A stretch of DNA of 64,000 bases from CAZSBG01 sp964605145 (GCA_964605145.1 CAZSBG010000006.1:36396-100395); one strand, 5' to 3'. Numbered from the stretch's first letter, positions 7,958 through 18,290 are shown. A program made the numbers and translations. Notes: generated by a model from the letters alone, not told the origin.

Positions 7958-10900
7958 CTATTTTATCACTGCAATTTTTATGAGTGCTGATTTTCCATTA
8001 CCAGTGGATATTCTGGCAACGTAGACGCCGTTTAATACCTTATATCCCTGACCATTTCTGCCATCCCAAATCACATCCGAATCGTGCAAACCTTTTCGAC
8101 CCTGAGGCTCGAGTTCAGAATAGGTGCGTGACCAAACCAGCTCGCCGATCAACGTATATATTTGTATTTTCACTTCAGTGTCTTCATCCAGGTAATAGAC
8201 GAAATTGGTCACCGGCCTCCCGATTTCTCCGAAAGGATTGGGATAATTGCTGAACGCCTTGTCAAAATCCGCTTCAATTATTACCGATGGCTCAGATTCA
8301 AAATTAAGCGCTTCCAATGTTTGCCCATTGACATTCTTTAATTTCGGCGTTTGCCCGGATTCCTCATCATAAAGATAAAGAGAATTGACCGAATCAATCG
8401 CTATTTGAAAATCACTAATTTCGGCTGTGGTTGCAATATCCACTTTGAACTGAACCTGGTTTTCAATTTCAGGTTTGAGCGTATCTATTTGTGAAAATAG
8501 AATTTCAATTGGATTTGACGTTGGAATTGCTGTTATCTGTCCAAAAACTTCATTGTTTTGCTGATTATTCACAACACAGACGCGTGAAATAACCTGGGCC
8601 GGATTTGTAACAGGCACGCCAAATCGATCCTTCAATTTAATTTTAACGCCTGTAAACAGTATATTGTTCGAAAACGCATCGCCGGATGCCAGCAATTCCA
8701 GTCCCATCATGGACACGCCGGTATCCCCCCGGGCAATCGTGTTTTTTGTTGTTGTGGGCAACATACTCACAGTGACGCTTTTTTCTTCAGCAGAAATTGG
8801 AATCGAAACATTTTTCAGCAAGATTGCTTCTGCTGCAACAGGTAGATTTGAGTTTTCATCTTCCGGCCAACTCACGAGGTCAATCGCGATATTGCTTGGA
8901 TCTCTCTCTGATGTCGGTGCGGTGATTGTCCAGAACAGTGAATCATTATACGCAGCCGTCTGGGTTAAATCCTGCGCGATGGAATATCCCTGGCCTTCCG
9001 GCAAAGTTAACGTTGCATTGAAATTTCCCAAAATGTTTGCATCGCCGGTTTTTGAAAGATAAGCGCTCACTACAAAGTTTTGATTCGTTGAAACGATACC
9101 ATCCAGAGCGCTTGCCGGAGATAATATTTTACCTTTCAATTGAATTTCTGCCCGGCGAACCACGTCCACTTCCAGCGAATCCGATGTTCTGGTGAATGAT
9201 ATTCGACTGTTGGCATCCTGCGCTGTTAATTTCATCCAGATGTGCTGATCGTCGATTGTGCCTCCCGGCGTGGTGATTGTCCAATTCACTGTTCCCTGGT
9301 CGCCAACTCCCACCGGTAATTTTGGATAGGATTCCGGCGTTGTAAATCCTCCTTCCAATTGCAGTTGCACGGAAGGCGCGCCGGTACAGTTAAACCAGCT
9401 CACATCAGCTTCAATTTGAAAGGATTGATGAGTTGACAGAATTTTATCAATCGCCCCGACCGGTGATACAATCCGGAGATTCTCGATCCAGGCATTTGCC
9501 GATTGTTGCGTCTGAACATAGTAATATTTTGATCGGGTCGGCACCATTGCTTTTTCATTTGTATTCACATCTTTGGGTATCGTATTGATGGTGACAACAA
9601 TTGGTGCTTTCAGGGTTTCGACTTCAGGAGCCAGCAATCGCCAGGTTACAGGAATATCCGGCTGGAACGGTTTCACTGTATCGTCCTCCGTGGTGACGCC
9701 GGTTGCTCCAAAATCGATGCTCAAATACGCCGCGCCTTCAAGAGGTGCATCCCCAGAATTAATGACAATCGCACTCAAATCGAATTCCTGTCCCATGGAA
9801 AGTGTGCTGTCGGTGGAAGGCCAGGAAATCCATGCCCGATCGATCAACAACGTCGCCCGATTTTCAACTACGACAGAAATACTGTCAGATGCCGTGACCT
9901 CATCGCCTCCAACGGTTCCTGTGACCAGAACTTTTATCCACTTCTCATTGGAATGTGCGTTTTCAGGAGCGATAAGTTCCCAACCGGCCACGTCTGCGAC
10001 GTTCGCTTTGATTGAATCTGTGCCAGGCGCAAATCTGTATCCTGCCGGGAGGTTCAATCTGGCGTTTGCGCTGGTGATGTTTTCCGACTTCATAATATCT
10101 ACCTGAACCCAAAAATTCTGAAGTGTGGATAAAGTATCATCCAGCGCCCCTTCAGGCGAACTTATTTCGAATGATTCCACGGCAAGCTCCAGAGGCACCG
10201 TTCTCACCACAAGTGAATCAAACGGGTCCGTATTTTCTATCAAAGCAAATGAGCCGGTATTTTCATCCAAAGGCGGTTTTGAAATCTTCGCGACAATCGT
10301 ATCGTTACTGGACGCATATGAAGGCGGCACGACCTGCCATTCCACTGTTTCATTAATTTCAAACGATGTGGTATCGGATGATTTTTGTTGTTGGTCGACC
10401 ACGACAAAATAATTCTGCGGCATGAATAAGGCCAGTTCGCCGCTGGCGTCCACATCTGCTGTTCCGAGATTTTCAATTTGAACCTGAAATGGCGCGACCT
10501 GGCCAATCGAGTAAATCGAATGTTCCTTATTGATGGAAATTTTCAACAGGGCCGGATCGTGCACACGAACCAACGCTGTGGAGTCAGATGCTCCACCGAT
10601 TGTAGCCGGAAGGCCGCTGCCGTGTGAAATAGCTGATTCAATTCGCACTGTAAATTTCACCTGTTCAGTGGCCACGGACTGTGCCGCAACATTGAAAGTA
10701 GCAATGGCCTCTCCTGAAGGTAAAATATTATCGATATTCACAGAGGGTATGATGTACCCAGGCGCTGTTAAACTCACCAGCACATTATCAACTTGTTCCC
10801 CCCCGGTATTACGGATTTTTGATCTCACGGAAAAAGCCTGGTTTGTGTTCACCTGGCCGATATCGTACTGGTTAATATTTCGACACACCGGTTCCGTAAA

Positions 10901-13900
10901 ATCGATGAAAACATCTGCAGACGGACGAACATAAACCGCGCCTGAGTCTGCCACCTGAAAAGTTGTATTTGTATTTAAATAGGTTCCACTCAAATTTAGT
11001 TTTATTTTTGCCATTCCGCCCAAAACACCGGTACTTGTCACGCGGTAAATCAGCGTATCGGCTCCATTCCAGGACAGCGTTAAATTTGGATTATTTTCAA
11101 ATTCGAGTGGCGCCACGATGGTGTAATCATCCTGCTCATTCCCGGTAATTATGATGGATACATCCTCTCTGTTTGGCGGATCCAATTTTATGAATCCCGC
11201 TCCGCTATCTTCAACAGCCACGATAATTTGCCATTCGAAAGGACTCAGCGCTCTGACCGTATCCTGCGATGGCGAAATGGAAACAATTTTGAACTTGCCT
11301 GGTCGCTGTACAGTGACTGTATCCGTCGAATCGACTGAGGGGCTGATAAAAATTTTATCAGGCTCCGTCGGTGTATTTTCTGCAAATGCGGTATCAATTG
11401 AGGCGGAGAATACTTCATCCCAAATCCAGTCCGATGACGCCTGTACATTGAACTTTAGCGTATCCGTGCTCGCGCCTTGCACAATTTCAAGGGAATCCAC
11501 CGGATTCAAAATAGTTGATGTACTATCACTAATTAACGACATTTTGATATTTTGGGCCGCGTCTTCTCCCTGGTTCTGGACAAGAACGGCTATCTGGAAA
11601 ACCTGATTATTATCCACATACGGCGCATTGGGCGCAATATTCACAGTTTTCAGAATTCGAATATCGGCCGGCATTTCTACCTTAATTGTTGTGCTATCTT
11701 CAGCGGTTTTTTCTTCCTGACTGTTTATCTCCTCGGCAAAAACCGATACATGAATCGTTCGACTGCCTGCAACAGAACCGGTTGTGTCCACTGAAAAAAT
11801 CAGGCTGTCCGTAGCGCCGGAAGGCAGCTTGAAAAAGCCGAGTGTTTCAAAACTTATTGGGAAACTGACCACATAATTTGTGTCATCCCCAAAACTCACA
11901 AAGTCATTCAGGTGTGTCGAATCGATTGCAATATCTCCGCCACCGTTATTAGTTAGCGAAATAATAGTCTGCCAGGGCATTGATTGATTTACTGTTACTT
12001 CTGGTTGGGATGTTCGAATATAATCTATAACAAGCTCACCCGGCGCCTGCACCGTTACCCCGGTCACTTTGCTTTTGATGATTTGACCGCTGATCATATC
12101 ATTCAAATAAACTGTTCCTCCAATGGTAACTGAACCGATTGTTGTGCCGGTTTCATCAACCGTTACTATCAGCGTATCGGTCAATCCGGCATCGAGCAAA
12201 CTATCACCACTTGTCTTGAATGTGTCAGGATATAACATCTGGTACTCGCTCGAAATATCTGAACCGCCATAGGTAAAATTTACCCGAGCGCTATCCAGCC
12301 GCAACGGCGCTCCCCCATTATTGCGAATTACCATGTTCAGAAACCAGTTCTCAGCCTGACCGCTGGTGACCGTTCTCTGACTGGGATAAAAATCGACTAT
12401 TTCCAAATCAGATGCTTGTTTGACATACCATTGATCGGTTGTGTCTGCGTTCAAATCCGAATAGGGTAGTTCTGAGTTTTCATCGCTTGCATAGACTTTT
12501 CCATCGATTGTTATGCTGTCGAGTGTGGCATTTGTGCCTACCGTTACGGTAAAGAACAGACTATCCAGGCTGTGCCCTGCGATTGAGGTTGGATTCGTCG
12601 GATAAGGCACGAGCGCATATTCGTCACTCACATCTAAAATTGGTGGCGTTAAATTTGAATAAGAGAATCTCACTGAATCCACAATCGCCGTTGCATCCCC
12701 ATTATTCTGAATCCTTGCGGAGATAATTGTATTTGTCCCCTGGGTAACGGTATCTGCATCAGCTTTCACTCTCAAAAATTGTAGTGAAGGAGGCGTTTGA
12801 ACCAGCCATTTATCCGTTTCATTGGCTGCCACATCGCTTACAGAACTGCCATTTACCCTGCAATTAATGAAACCATCGATCTGGATTGAATCTGTCAATG
12901 CGTTTGACTTCACATTCACTAAAAAACTTAGGGTCTTATTTCCATTTCCTGGTAACACTGAAATCGTATCATTACGACTCACAATATAATCGCCTGAACG
13001 ATTTGAATAACCGGGTGCAGGGCCGGTAAATTCTAATCCAGCGCCATCAGAAATTATCGTGGCATTTGAAGCGCCATGATTTTTCACGGCCATCAGAACC
13101 GTTATATTTTGTTGATTGCGGCTCACTTTATCAAAATCTGAACTAACAGACAGAATCTCCAACCCGGAAATAATTATGCTGGTATCCCCAACTGCACTTC
13201 CCCTGACAACACTATTCGCCTGAACGAGAGCCGTTCCACCTGTTACACCTGCATTGACAACGAATGAAATTTGGCCTGCTGTGTCTGATACAACCTGTGT
13301 GCCTCCGATACCCGGATTTTCATCAGGTGTTGTAATGGTACCCAATGTTGTTGACACGGTGAAATATTCGCCGCTGGAAATTGGATTGTTATCGCTGTCA
13401 CGAATTGTATCCGACGTAACCACAGAAAACGAATCAGGATCGGCCGGTATTATTTCAGGAACAGGATGAAGTACAATTTCGCCTATCGGTACGCCGGGAT
13501 TTACAGTAATGAGTCCAGTCGTATCATTTTCTGCTGTAGCATGCACGGCCAGAATTTTTCCGTGCGCCGGCGCTGTTGATGGCGAGAAATCAAGCGTTGA
13601 ACCGGTCCACAATACAGCCGGCGCTAATGTACTGTCACTGGACCAATCTACAACCGCCGGCCCGAGATAAACATTTCCTTCGTCATAAGCAGCCGCATAC
13701 AGTGTCAATGTTTCATCGGCTGAAATGGTACGCGTCGTCACCACATTGCCGGCGCCATTATCTGCATCGCGAATGAGCACGTGGTGAATGGCTCCCACAG
13801 TAAATGTACCTGTCGAATCGGCTCCCACACTCACACTGTCAGCATAAATTCGTCCACTCGTATAGGGCGTAGCCGGACTGAACATTGTGCTCGTTCCCTG

Positions 13901-16048
13901 CAATGGAGTTGGCGTATCCAGATCTCCGGTGGTTCCCCAGTCTGCAACCACTTCTCGAATGTAATTATCATACTGGTCGTATCCTGCAGCGTAAAGGGAT
14001 ATTTGATCATCCAGATTCAACATATAATCACCAACCTCGGAGCCCAAACCACCCGGATTATCCCGAATGACAATGTGATTCAATCCATCTGGTTTCACAT
14101 TGAAATTATTCGAAACACCACTCTCGCCGGAGCCGGCTGCAGTGATTTTATTATCCGTATATTTTTTTGTGATTGTTAAATTTCCTGACCAGGTGCCTGC
14201 ACTGAAATTTCCTGTGGAACCGGGGCTCAAAGAACCGGACTCATCCGTCAAACTGACCGCATTTGTAAATCCGGTCACTATATTTTCGTATGCATCGTTT
14301 GCTTCAATAGTCACCGAGAAAGGTGTTCCAGCAGTCTGCGGGCTGGAAATATCTGAAATTGAAAAATGATCCAGTGATGCCGGGTTCACATTAAAGCTGT
14401 TTGACGTTCCGTTTTTATCGCTGCCATTGACAATGATTTTATTACTGGAACCAGTTTTCGTGACAATCACATTACCATTCCAGCTCCCTCCACTGAAACT
14501 GCCTGAAACCTGGGGAGTGAGTGTGCCTGTTAAATCACTCATCGCCACAGGACCGGCGTACGTTGGTATTGTATTCCCTTCTCTATCCTCTGCCGTTACA
14601 GTTATCGAAAAAGAATTACCGGCTGTTTGTGGTGTTGAAATAGCGTCAATAGTAAAATGATCTAACGCTCCCACTTGTACATCAAAAGCATTTGATGTCC
14701 CGGTTTCGCCTCCGCCGGATCGCTGAACGCTGATCTGATCATTGGTAAAATCGGCTGTAATCTTCACCTGACCGTTCCATTCTCCGCCGCTGAAATTGTC
14801 ACTCTGATTGGGCGAGACTGTCCCGCTATTATCCGAAATATCTACTTTTCCGGTAAAACTTGTTACGGTGTTATCATAATTGTCCTGGGCAGTAACTGAA
14901 ATGGAAAAATATTCGCCCGCAGTTTTGGGAGAAGAAATCGGCCCGATGTAAAATTTTGCCAAACTTCCGGGATTCACATTGAATAAATTCGATGTGCCAA
15001 CTTTGGAACTCCCGGATGCTGTAATGTAATTATCGCTCTGGCTTTCCGTGATTGTTACGCTTTGCGTTAATGAACCTGAGCTAAAAATATTTGATGTTTC
15101 GTTGAGCGAACCGGTAAGATCGGTCAACAATACAGTGCCAGTAAAACTTTCCACAAGATTCTCATACTGATCCCTCGCAGTAACTGTAATGCTGAATGAC
15201 GTCCCGGCCGTTTTTGGACTGGTGATTGTGTTAAATGTAAAATGATCCAGGCCGGCAGGCAAAACATCAAATTCAGATGACATGCCGGATATATCATTAT
15301 ACGTGGCTGTAATTTTATTATTCGACCTGCTTTTAGTAAACGTCACCGTACTATTCCAGACACCTGCTGTGATGCTGCCGGTAGATGTTGGGCTAATAGT
15401 ATCGGTTAAATCTGTCAGCGCAACAGAAGATGTATGCGACGTGACCGTATTGTCGTATGCATCCTGTGCGGTAATTGTGACAGAAAAATTTGAACCAGCC
15501 GTTGCATCGCCACTTGTACTGACATCAAAATGATCCAGCGCTCCGGCAGCAATTGAAAAATTTGGTGTATTCCCGTCATCGATATGGGTGTATCCCTGGG
15601 TCATGGTAATAATTTTTACGCTATAATTATCCGCATCCGGGTTATTCCCCACAGTTCCGATACTGATTTCCACCTCGGTTGATGCCGGAACTTTTGTTCC
15701 GGTGCCATCACGTTCGATCATGACCGAGTCACCATTAACATATTGTATGGAAACACCGCCATTGATACTGCCATCCTCCGAATCGGCAATTTGAACGCCC
15801 GTGAGATCGAATCCCGACGGAAAAATTAATTTAATTTTGCCATCCACCGGGATGCCGTCATCAGCATTATTCCCTGTCGCTGAAGTTGTGAAAGTAAAAG
15901 TATAAATCGCGGACTCCCCGGCAACATTATCACTCAAACTTGTACTCATATTTGCTAGATCACCTTGCGCAAATACTATAGTTGCATTCCCTGAAAAAAT
16001 GAGAATTATTACTATTACGATCCCTGCTCTCAGATGTCTTATCCTCAT
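7958..16048 (-). CDS. Giant secreted surface protein with tandem Ig-like and CARDB-like repeats and a T9SS-type C-terminal domain
   Basis: A protein of about 2696 residues with an N-terminal signal peptide ending VFAQG. Residues about 28-165 form a beta-rich domain that also makes up the small protein at 16282-16791. Five tandem repeats of about 96 residues follow (each starting LDHF or similar, with TAG..FS.T..A.D...N), then two related units starting at LNHIVIRD and HHVLIRD, then many CARDB-like beta modules with the pattern V.N.G. The last 100 residues hold NYPNPF and a FlgD-like Ig fold, typical of type IX sorted or cell-surface proteins. It is probably an adhesin or surface-layer protein; no enzyme motif was seen. 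The ATG at 16048 is chosen over an upstream TTG at 16063 because GGAAGAG lies six bases before it. Confidence 0.85.
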   Translation of the reverse strand: MRIRHLRAGIVIVIILIFSGNATIVFAQGDLANMSTSLSDNVAGESAIYTFTFTTSATGNNADDGIPVDGKIKLIFPSGFDLTGVQIADSEDGSINGGVSIQYVNGDSVMIERDGTGTKVPASTEVEISIGTVGNNPDADNYSVKIITMTQGYTHIDDGNTPNFSIAAGALDHFDVSTSGDATAGSNFSVTITAQDAYDNTVTSHTSSVALTDLTDTISPTSTGSITAGVWNSTVTFTKSRSNNKITATYNDISGMSSEFDVLPAGLDHFTFNTITSPKTAGTSFSITVTARDQYENLVESFTGTVLLTDLTGSLNETSNIFSSGSLTQSVTITESQSDNYITASGSSKVGTSNLFNVNPGSLAKFYIGPISSPKTAGEYFSISVTAQDNYDNTVTSFTGKVDISDNSGTVSPNQSDNFSGGEWNGQVKITADFTNDQISVQRSGGGETGTSNAFDVQVGALDHFTIDAISTPQTAGNSFSITVTAEDREGNTIPTYAGPVAMSDLTGTLTPQVSGSFSGGSWNGNVIVTKTGSSNKIIVNGSDKNGTSNSFNVNPASLDHFSISDISSPQTAGTPFSVTIEANDAYENIVTGFTNAVSLTDESGSLSPGSTGNFSAGTWSGNLTITKKYTDNKITAAGSGESGVSNNFNVKPDGLNHIVIRDNPGGLGSEVGDYMLNLDDQISLYAAGYDQYDNYIREVVADWGTTGDLDTPTPLQGTSTMFSPATPYTSGRIYADSVSVGADSTGTFTVGAIHHVLIRDADNGAGNVVTTRTISADETLTLYAAAYDEGNVYLGPAVVDWSSDSTLAPAVLWTGSTLDFSPSTAPAHGKILAVHATAENDTTGLITVNPGVPIGEIVLHPVPEIIPADPDSFSVVTSDTIRDSDNNPISSGEYFTVSTTLGTITTPDENPGIGGTQVVSDTAGQISFVVNAGVTGGTALVQANSVVRGSAVGDTSIIISGLEILSVSSDFDKVSRNQQNITVLMAVKNHGASNATIISDGAGLEFTGPAPGYSNRSGDYIVSRNDTISVLPGNGNKTLSFLVNVKSNALTDSIQIDGFINCRVNGSSVSDVAANETDKWLVQTPPSLQFLRVKADADTVTQGTNTIISARIQNNGDATAIVDSVRFSYSNLTPPILDVSDEYALVPYPTNPTSIAGHSLDSLFFTVTVGTNATLDSITIDGKVYASDENSELPYSDLNADTTDQWYVKQASDLEIVDFYPSQRTVTSGQAENWFLNMVIRNNGGAPLRLDSARVNFTYGGSDISSEYQMLYPDTFKTSGDSLLDAGLTDTLIVTVDETGTTIGSVTIGGTVYLNDMISGQIIKSKVTGVTVQAPGELVIDYIRTSQPEVTVNQSMPWQTIISLTNNGGGDIAIDSTHLNDFVSFGDDTNYVVSFPISFETLGFFKLPSGATDSLIFSVDTTGSVAGSRTIHVSVFAEEINSQEEKTAEDSTTIKVEMPADIRILKTVNIAPNAPYVDNNQVFQIAVLVQNQGEDAAQNIKMSLISDSTSTILNPVDSLEIVQGASTDTLKFNVQASSDWIWDEVFSASIDTAFAENTPTEPDKIFISPSVDSTDTVTVQRPGKFKIVSISPSQDTVRALSPFEWQIIVAVEDSGAGFIKLDPPNREDVSIIITGNEQDDYTIVAPLEFENNPNLTLSWNGADTLIYRVTSTGVLGGMAKIKLNLSGTYLNTNTTFQVADSGAVYVRPSADVFIDFTEPVCRNINQYDIGQVNTNQAFSVRSKIRNTGGEQVDNVLVSLTAPGYIIPSVNIDNILPSGEAIATFNVAAQSVATEQVKFTVRIESAISHGSGLPATIGGASDSTALVRVHDPALLKISINKEHSIYSIGQVAPFQVQIENLGTADVDASGELALFMPQNYFVVVDQQQKSSDTTSFEINETVEWQVVPPSYASSNDTIVAKISKPPLDENTGSFALIENTDPFDSLVVRTVPLELAVESFEISSPEGALDDTLSTLQNFWVQVDIMKSENITSANARLNLPAGYRFAPGTDSIKANVADVAGWELIAPENAHSNEKWIKVLVTGTVGGDEVTASDSISVVVENRATLLIDRAWISWPSTDSTLSMGQEFDLSAIVINSGDAPLEGAAYLSIDFGATGVTTEDDTVKPFQPDIPVTWRLLAPEVETLKAPIVVTINTIPKDVNTNEKAMVPTRSKYYYVQTQQSANAWIENLRIVSPVGAIDKILSTHQSFQIEADVSWFNCTGAPSVQLQLEGGFTTPESYPKLPVGVGDQGTVNWTITTPGGTIDDQHIWMKLTAQDANSRISFTRTSDSLEVDVVRRAEIQLKGKILSPASALDGIVSTNQNFVVSAYLSKTGDANILGNFNATLTLPEGQGYSIAQDLTQTAAYNDSLFWTITAPTSERDPSNIAIDLVSWPEDENSNLPVAAEAILLKNVSIPISAEEKSVTVSMLPTTTKNTIARGDTGVSMMGLELLASGDAFSNNILFTGVKIKLKDRFGVPVTNPAQVISRVCVVNNQQNNEVFGQITAIPTSNPIEILFSQIDTLKPEIENQVQFKVDIATTAEISDFQIAIDSVNSLYLYDEESGQTPKLKNVNGQTLEALNFESEPSVIIEADFDKAFSNYPNPFGEIGRPVTNFVYYLDEDTEVKIQIYTLIGELVWSRTYSELEPQGRKGLHDSDVIWDGRNGQGYKVLNGVYVARISTGNGKSALIKIAVIK
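14078..15545 (-). repeat. Five tandem coding repeats of about 290 bases
   Basis: Within the giant surface-protein gene, codons for LDHF or close variants recur at about 15535, 15245, 14955, 14660 and 14370, and a diverged LNHIV at about 14078. The spacing is 285-295 bases. Sequence between copies has diverged, so this is an old protein-domain duplication rather than a recent DNA amplification. Confidence 0.8.
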
Positions 16049-16281
16049 TTGATGCTCTTCCAAAGTTTTTGTTCGTCAATTCTTTTTCATCTGTCTCTAA
16101 CCTGGATTATTCATTGTAATTCATTAAGGAATCCAGATAGCCTAAATGCTGCTTAATTCAGAATTCGTTATATCAAACTCTGTTAAATTTCATACACCTC
16201 GTTAATCTTTTTAATAACATTTATTTATATATGTTTAGGTTGAAATCTGTGAATAATTCAGGCTAAAAATCAGACTGCATG

Positions 16282-16791
16282 TTATTCTTTTTCGGGCAGA
16301 ATTCTGTGTATTTTTTCCTGCTTTAAAACTGATCTTTCATCTTCTATTATTTCCACTGTTATTCTATAGTTATCGGCAGGTTTTAAAGGATTTTTTACAA
16401 TCGCGAACTTGACATCCACTTTTTCATTCGGTTTTATTTCTCTTCCAAGCCCGGATCTTTTCAGCGTCAATATCTGGTCATTGACCTCAACGTCAAATCC
16501 ACCATTCATTGTTGTTGAGCTGGCTATCATCAATTCTGATAAATCAAACTCCGCTGGAAAAGTGACATTCAATTTTGCCGTCGGCGAAATCGGTTTTTCG
16601 ATTCTAAATTCAATTTTGTAAATCGATTTTGCACTTGATTCAGGATGTCTGGCAATCACATTGACAGTATCGGCAGGTGCAGCGCTCGCCACACTGGTGA
16701 AAAAATAAATTATTGTAATAAAAAATAGTATTGGGATGAATCTGGTCTTCCCTGTCTCAAACCTATGATATGTTTCAGAAAGATACATCAT
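16282..16791 (-). CDS. Small exported protein homologous to the N-terminal domain of the giant surface protein
   Basis: A 169-residue protein. A hydrophobic segment (residues 18-37, ending SVASAA) reads as a signal peptide or anchor. The remainder is one beta-rich domain that aligns with residues about 45-155 of the giant protein next door: shared features include a FP..FDL strand, MNGG or INGG, an R.G.G segment, and ADNY followed by a V.I strand. It looks like a free-standing copy of that domain. GGAG eight bases before the ATG supports the start. It has no recognised function; a partner, chaperone or gene-duplication remnant of the giant protein are all possible. It is separated from the giant gene by 233 bases with no clear terminator. 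Confidence 0.7.
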   Translation of the reverse strand: MMYLSETYHRFETGKTRFIPILFFITIIYFFTSVASAAPADTVNVIARHPESSAKSIYKIEFRIEKPISPTAKLNVTFPAEFDLSELMIASSTTMNGGFDVEVNDQILTLKRSGLGREIKPNEKVDVKFAIVKNPLKPADNYRITVEIIEDERSVLKQEKIHRILPEKE

Positions 16792-17108
16792 TGTATATTC
16801 TCCATGTTAGATTGAAAAACATGATTCGCTCTAAAAAACTTGGTTATATAATTATATTGGATTATTTCCAGTGCGTGGGTGATTTTCATCAAAAAATTAA
16901 ATAATACTATCCAAAAAAATTTTCTAAGTTCAGAAAAAATATAAAAAACATATTATTTAAATTTCTGAATTGCAAAAATTATACCGATGTTCATAAAAGG
17001 TACTCATTCAATGAGGAAATATAAGAAGGTGAAAATGCAGACTTATTCCATCATACATTCATGTGATTTGCTTGCCATGAAAAGGAATAAGTCCTGCAAT
17101 TTAATAAA
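16792..17108. other. Intergenic region between two leftward genes
   Basis: A 317-base A+T-rich gap. It contains the terminator-like hairpin at 17036-17098 downstream of the TPR gene. The promoter of the 16282-16791 gene should lie here but no convincing pair of elements was found. A rightward ORF that starts here was rejected. Confidence 0.5.
17032..17098 (-). terminator. Terminator-like hairpin after the TPR gene
   Basis: On the minus strand TGCAGGACTTATTCC pairs with GGAATAAGTCTGCA (14 pairs, one bulged G) across a 34-base loop and is followed by TTTT. It lies 10 bases past the stop of the TPR gene. The large loop and short T-run lower certainty. Confidence 0.5.
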
Positions 17109-18239
17109 TTATTTCAAAATTGCCCGAAGAAGTATTAAAAATCCTTTACCATCGTTCTCTGCTAATTTTAAATTCTTCTCAGCTTTTTTGAAATCAGGAT
17201 TAATTTTCAATGCCTGACGGAATTCTTCAAGCGCATTTAAGAACAGATTTCGACACTGAATCAAATAGACAATTCCCAGACTATTCCGCAAATCTGCATA
17301 GTCAGGATTTTTCTGAATGACATCTTTCAGTTGTTTTGTATATTGCATGATGAATTCATCATCTTTACCTTTGCCGCCAAACATAAATTTCAGATAAAAC
17401 TCATTCTCAAAATCGTAGCCCACAATATCTGATCGGTCGGACTCGGCAATTTCCAGTGCGTTCACTGCTTCATCTATATTTTCGTCATCCAGATGTTTGA
17501 GAATAGTGTCAATATTTTCCGGTTTGAAAAACTGCTTTTTCTCTTTTATTTCTGTCAACAGTGATTTAATCTTTTCAAGACGAATCACTTTATTGGGAAG
17601 ATTTTCGTTCTCTTCAATGCCTTCAACAATTGTCTTCAAAAAAACCAGACAAAGATTGAACATGGCGACTACGTAATCCGAATTCAGTTCAATCGCTTTT
17701 TGCAATTCAGAAATTGCTTCGGAATATTTTTCCTTATTTAAATATGCGTATCCTAAATTATTATGAATATCCGCATAGTCAGAATTGTATTCAATTCCTG
17801 TATTAAAAACGTCGATAGCCTCCTGATACAATTTCTCTTTTAAATACGCTCTGCCGAGATTATTATAAGCTTCTACCATTTCAGGATCGATTTCCAGAGC
17901 CCGCTTAAATTCGGAAATCGCCTCATCCACCATATTTTTGCTCAGGAAAACCATCCCAAGTTTGTTGTTGGAAACAGCGTGCTCTATCATTTTCACTTTA
18001 TCTGAAATATAGAACAGCAATTCAATGTCAGAAATCATACTTTGGTGGAGCTTGTTCACTTCGAGCTTTATGTCCGAAATACCGATTTCATTGGATAGCT
18101 CTACACCTTTTGACACTGTTACTTTTCCATCATCAAATACGCTTGATACAACCTTTTCATTGGGTTCCAGGTATTGTGTTTGAATATGGAATTTTTTACC
18201 GCCCGCCAGAATCTCGCTATTCAATCCAATATTTTCCAT
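17109..18239 (-). CDS. TPR-repeat protein
   Basis: A 376-residue protein with no signal peptide, so probably cytoplasmic. Residues 1-50 (LNSEILAGGKKFHIQTQYLE, then VVSSVFDDGKV) resemble a short domain found at the start of other bacterial TPR proteins. A helical stretch follows, then at least three TPR units at about 90-200 with the usual AISEFKRALEIDP pattern, a divergent middle part, and another TPR near 300-355. TPRs act as protein-binding scaffolds; the partner is unknown. GAGG lies eight bases before the ATG. It appears to be a single-gene transcript, with a hairpin terminator after it and a promoter candidate before it. Confidence 0.8.
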   Translation of the reverse strand: MENIGLNSEILAGGKKFHIQTQYLEPNEKVVSSVFDDGKVTVSKGVELSNEIGISDIKLEVNKLHQSMISDIELLFYISDKVKMIEHAVSNNKLGMVFLSKNMVDEAISEFKRALEIDPEMVEAYNNLGRAYLKEKLYQEAIDVFNTGIEYNSDYADIHNNLGYAYLNKEKYSEAISELQKAIELNSDYVVAMFNLCLVFLKTIVEGIEENENLPNKVIRLEKIKSLLTEIKEKKQFFKPENIDTILKHLDDENIDEAVNALEIAESDRSDIVGYDFENEFYLKFMFGGKGKDDEFIMQYTKQLKDVIQKNPDYADLRNSLGIVYLIQCRNLFLNALEEFRQALKINPDFKKAEKNLKLAENDGKGFLILLRAILK

Positions 18240-18290
18240 TCTACATCCTCAAAACGATTTACACTTTTATAACACTTAAGTTATCGGATA

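Noticed and set aside
14078..15545. Regular spacing that might suggest a CRISPR or satellite array.
   Set aside because: The period is about 290 bases, the copies have diverged, and the frame is open throughout with clear Ig-like repeats.
16987..17217. A 76-codon rightward ORF at the end of the TPR gene.
   Set aside because: It overlaps the terminator hairpin and the antisense of the TPR coding region, with unlikely composition.
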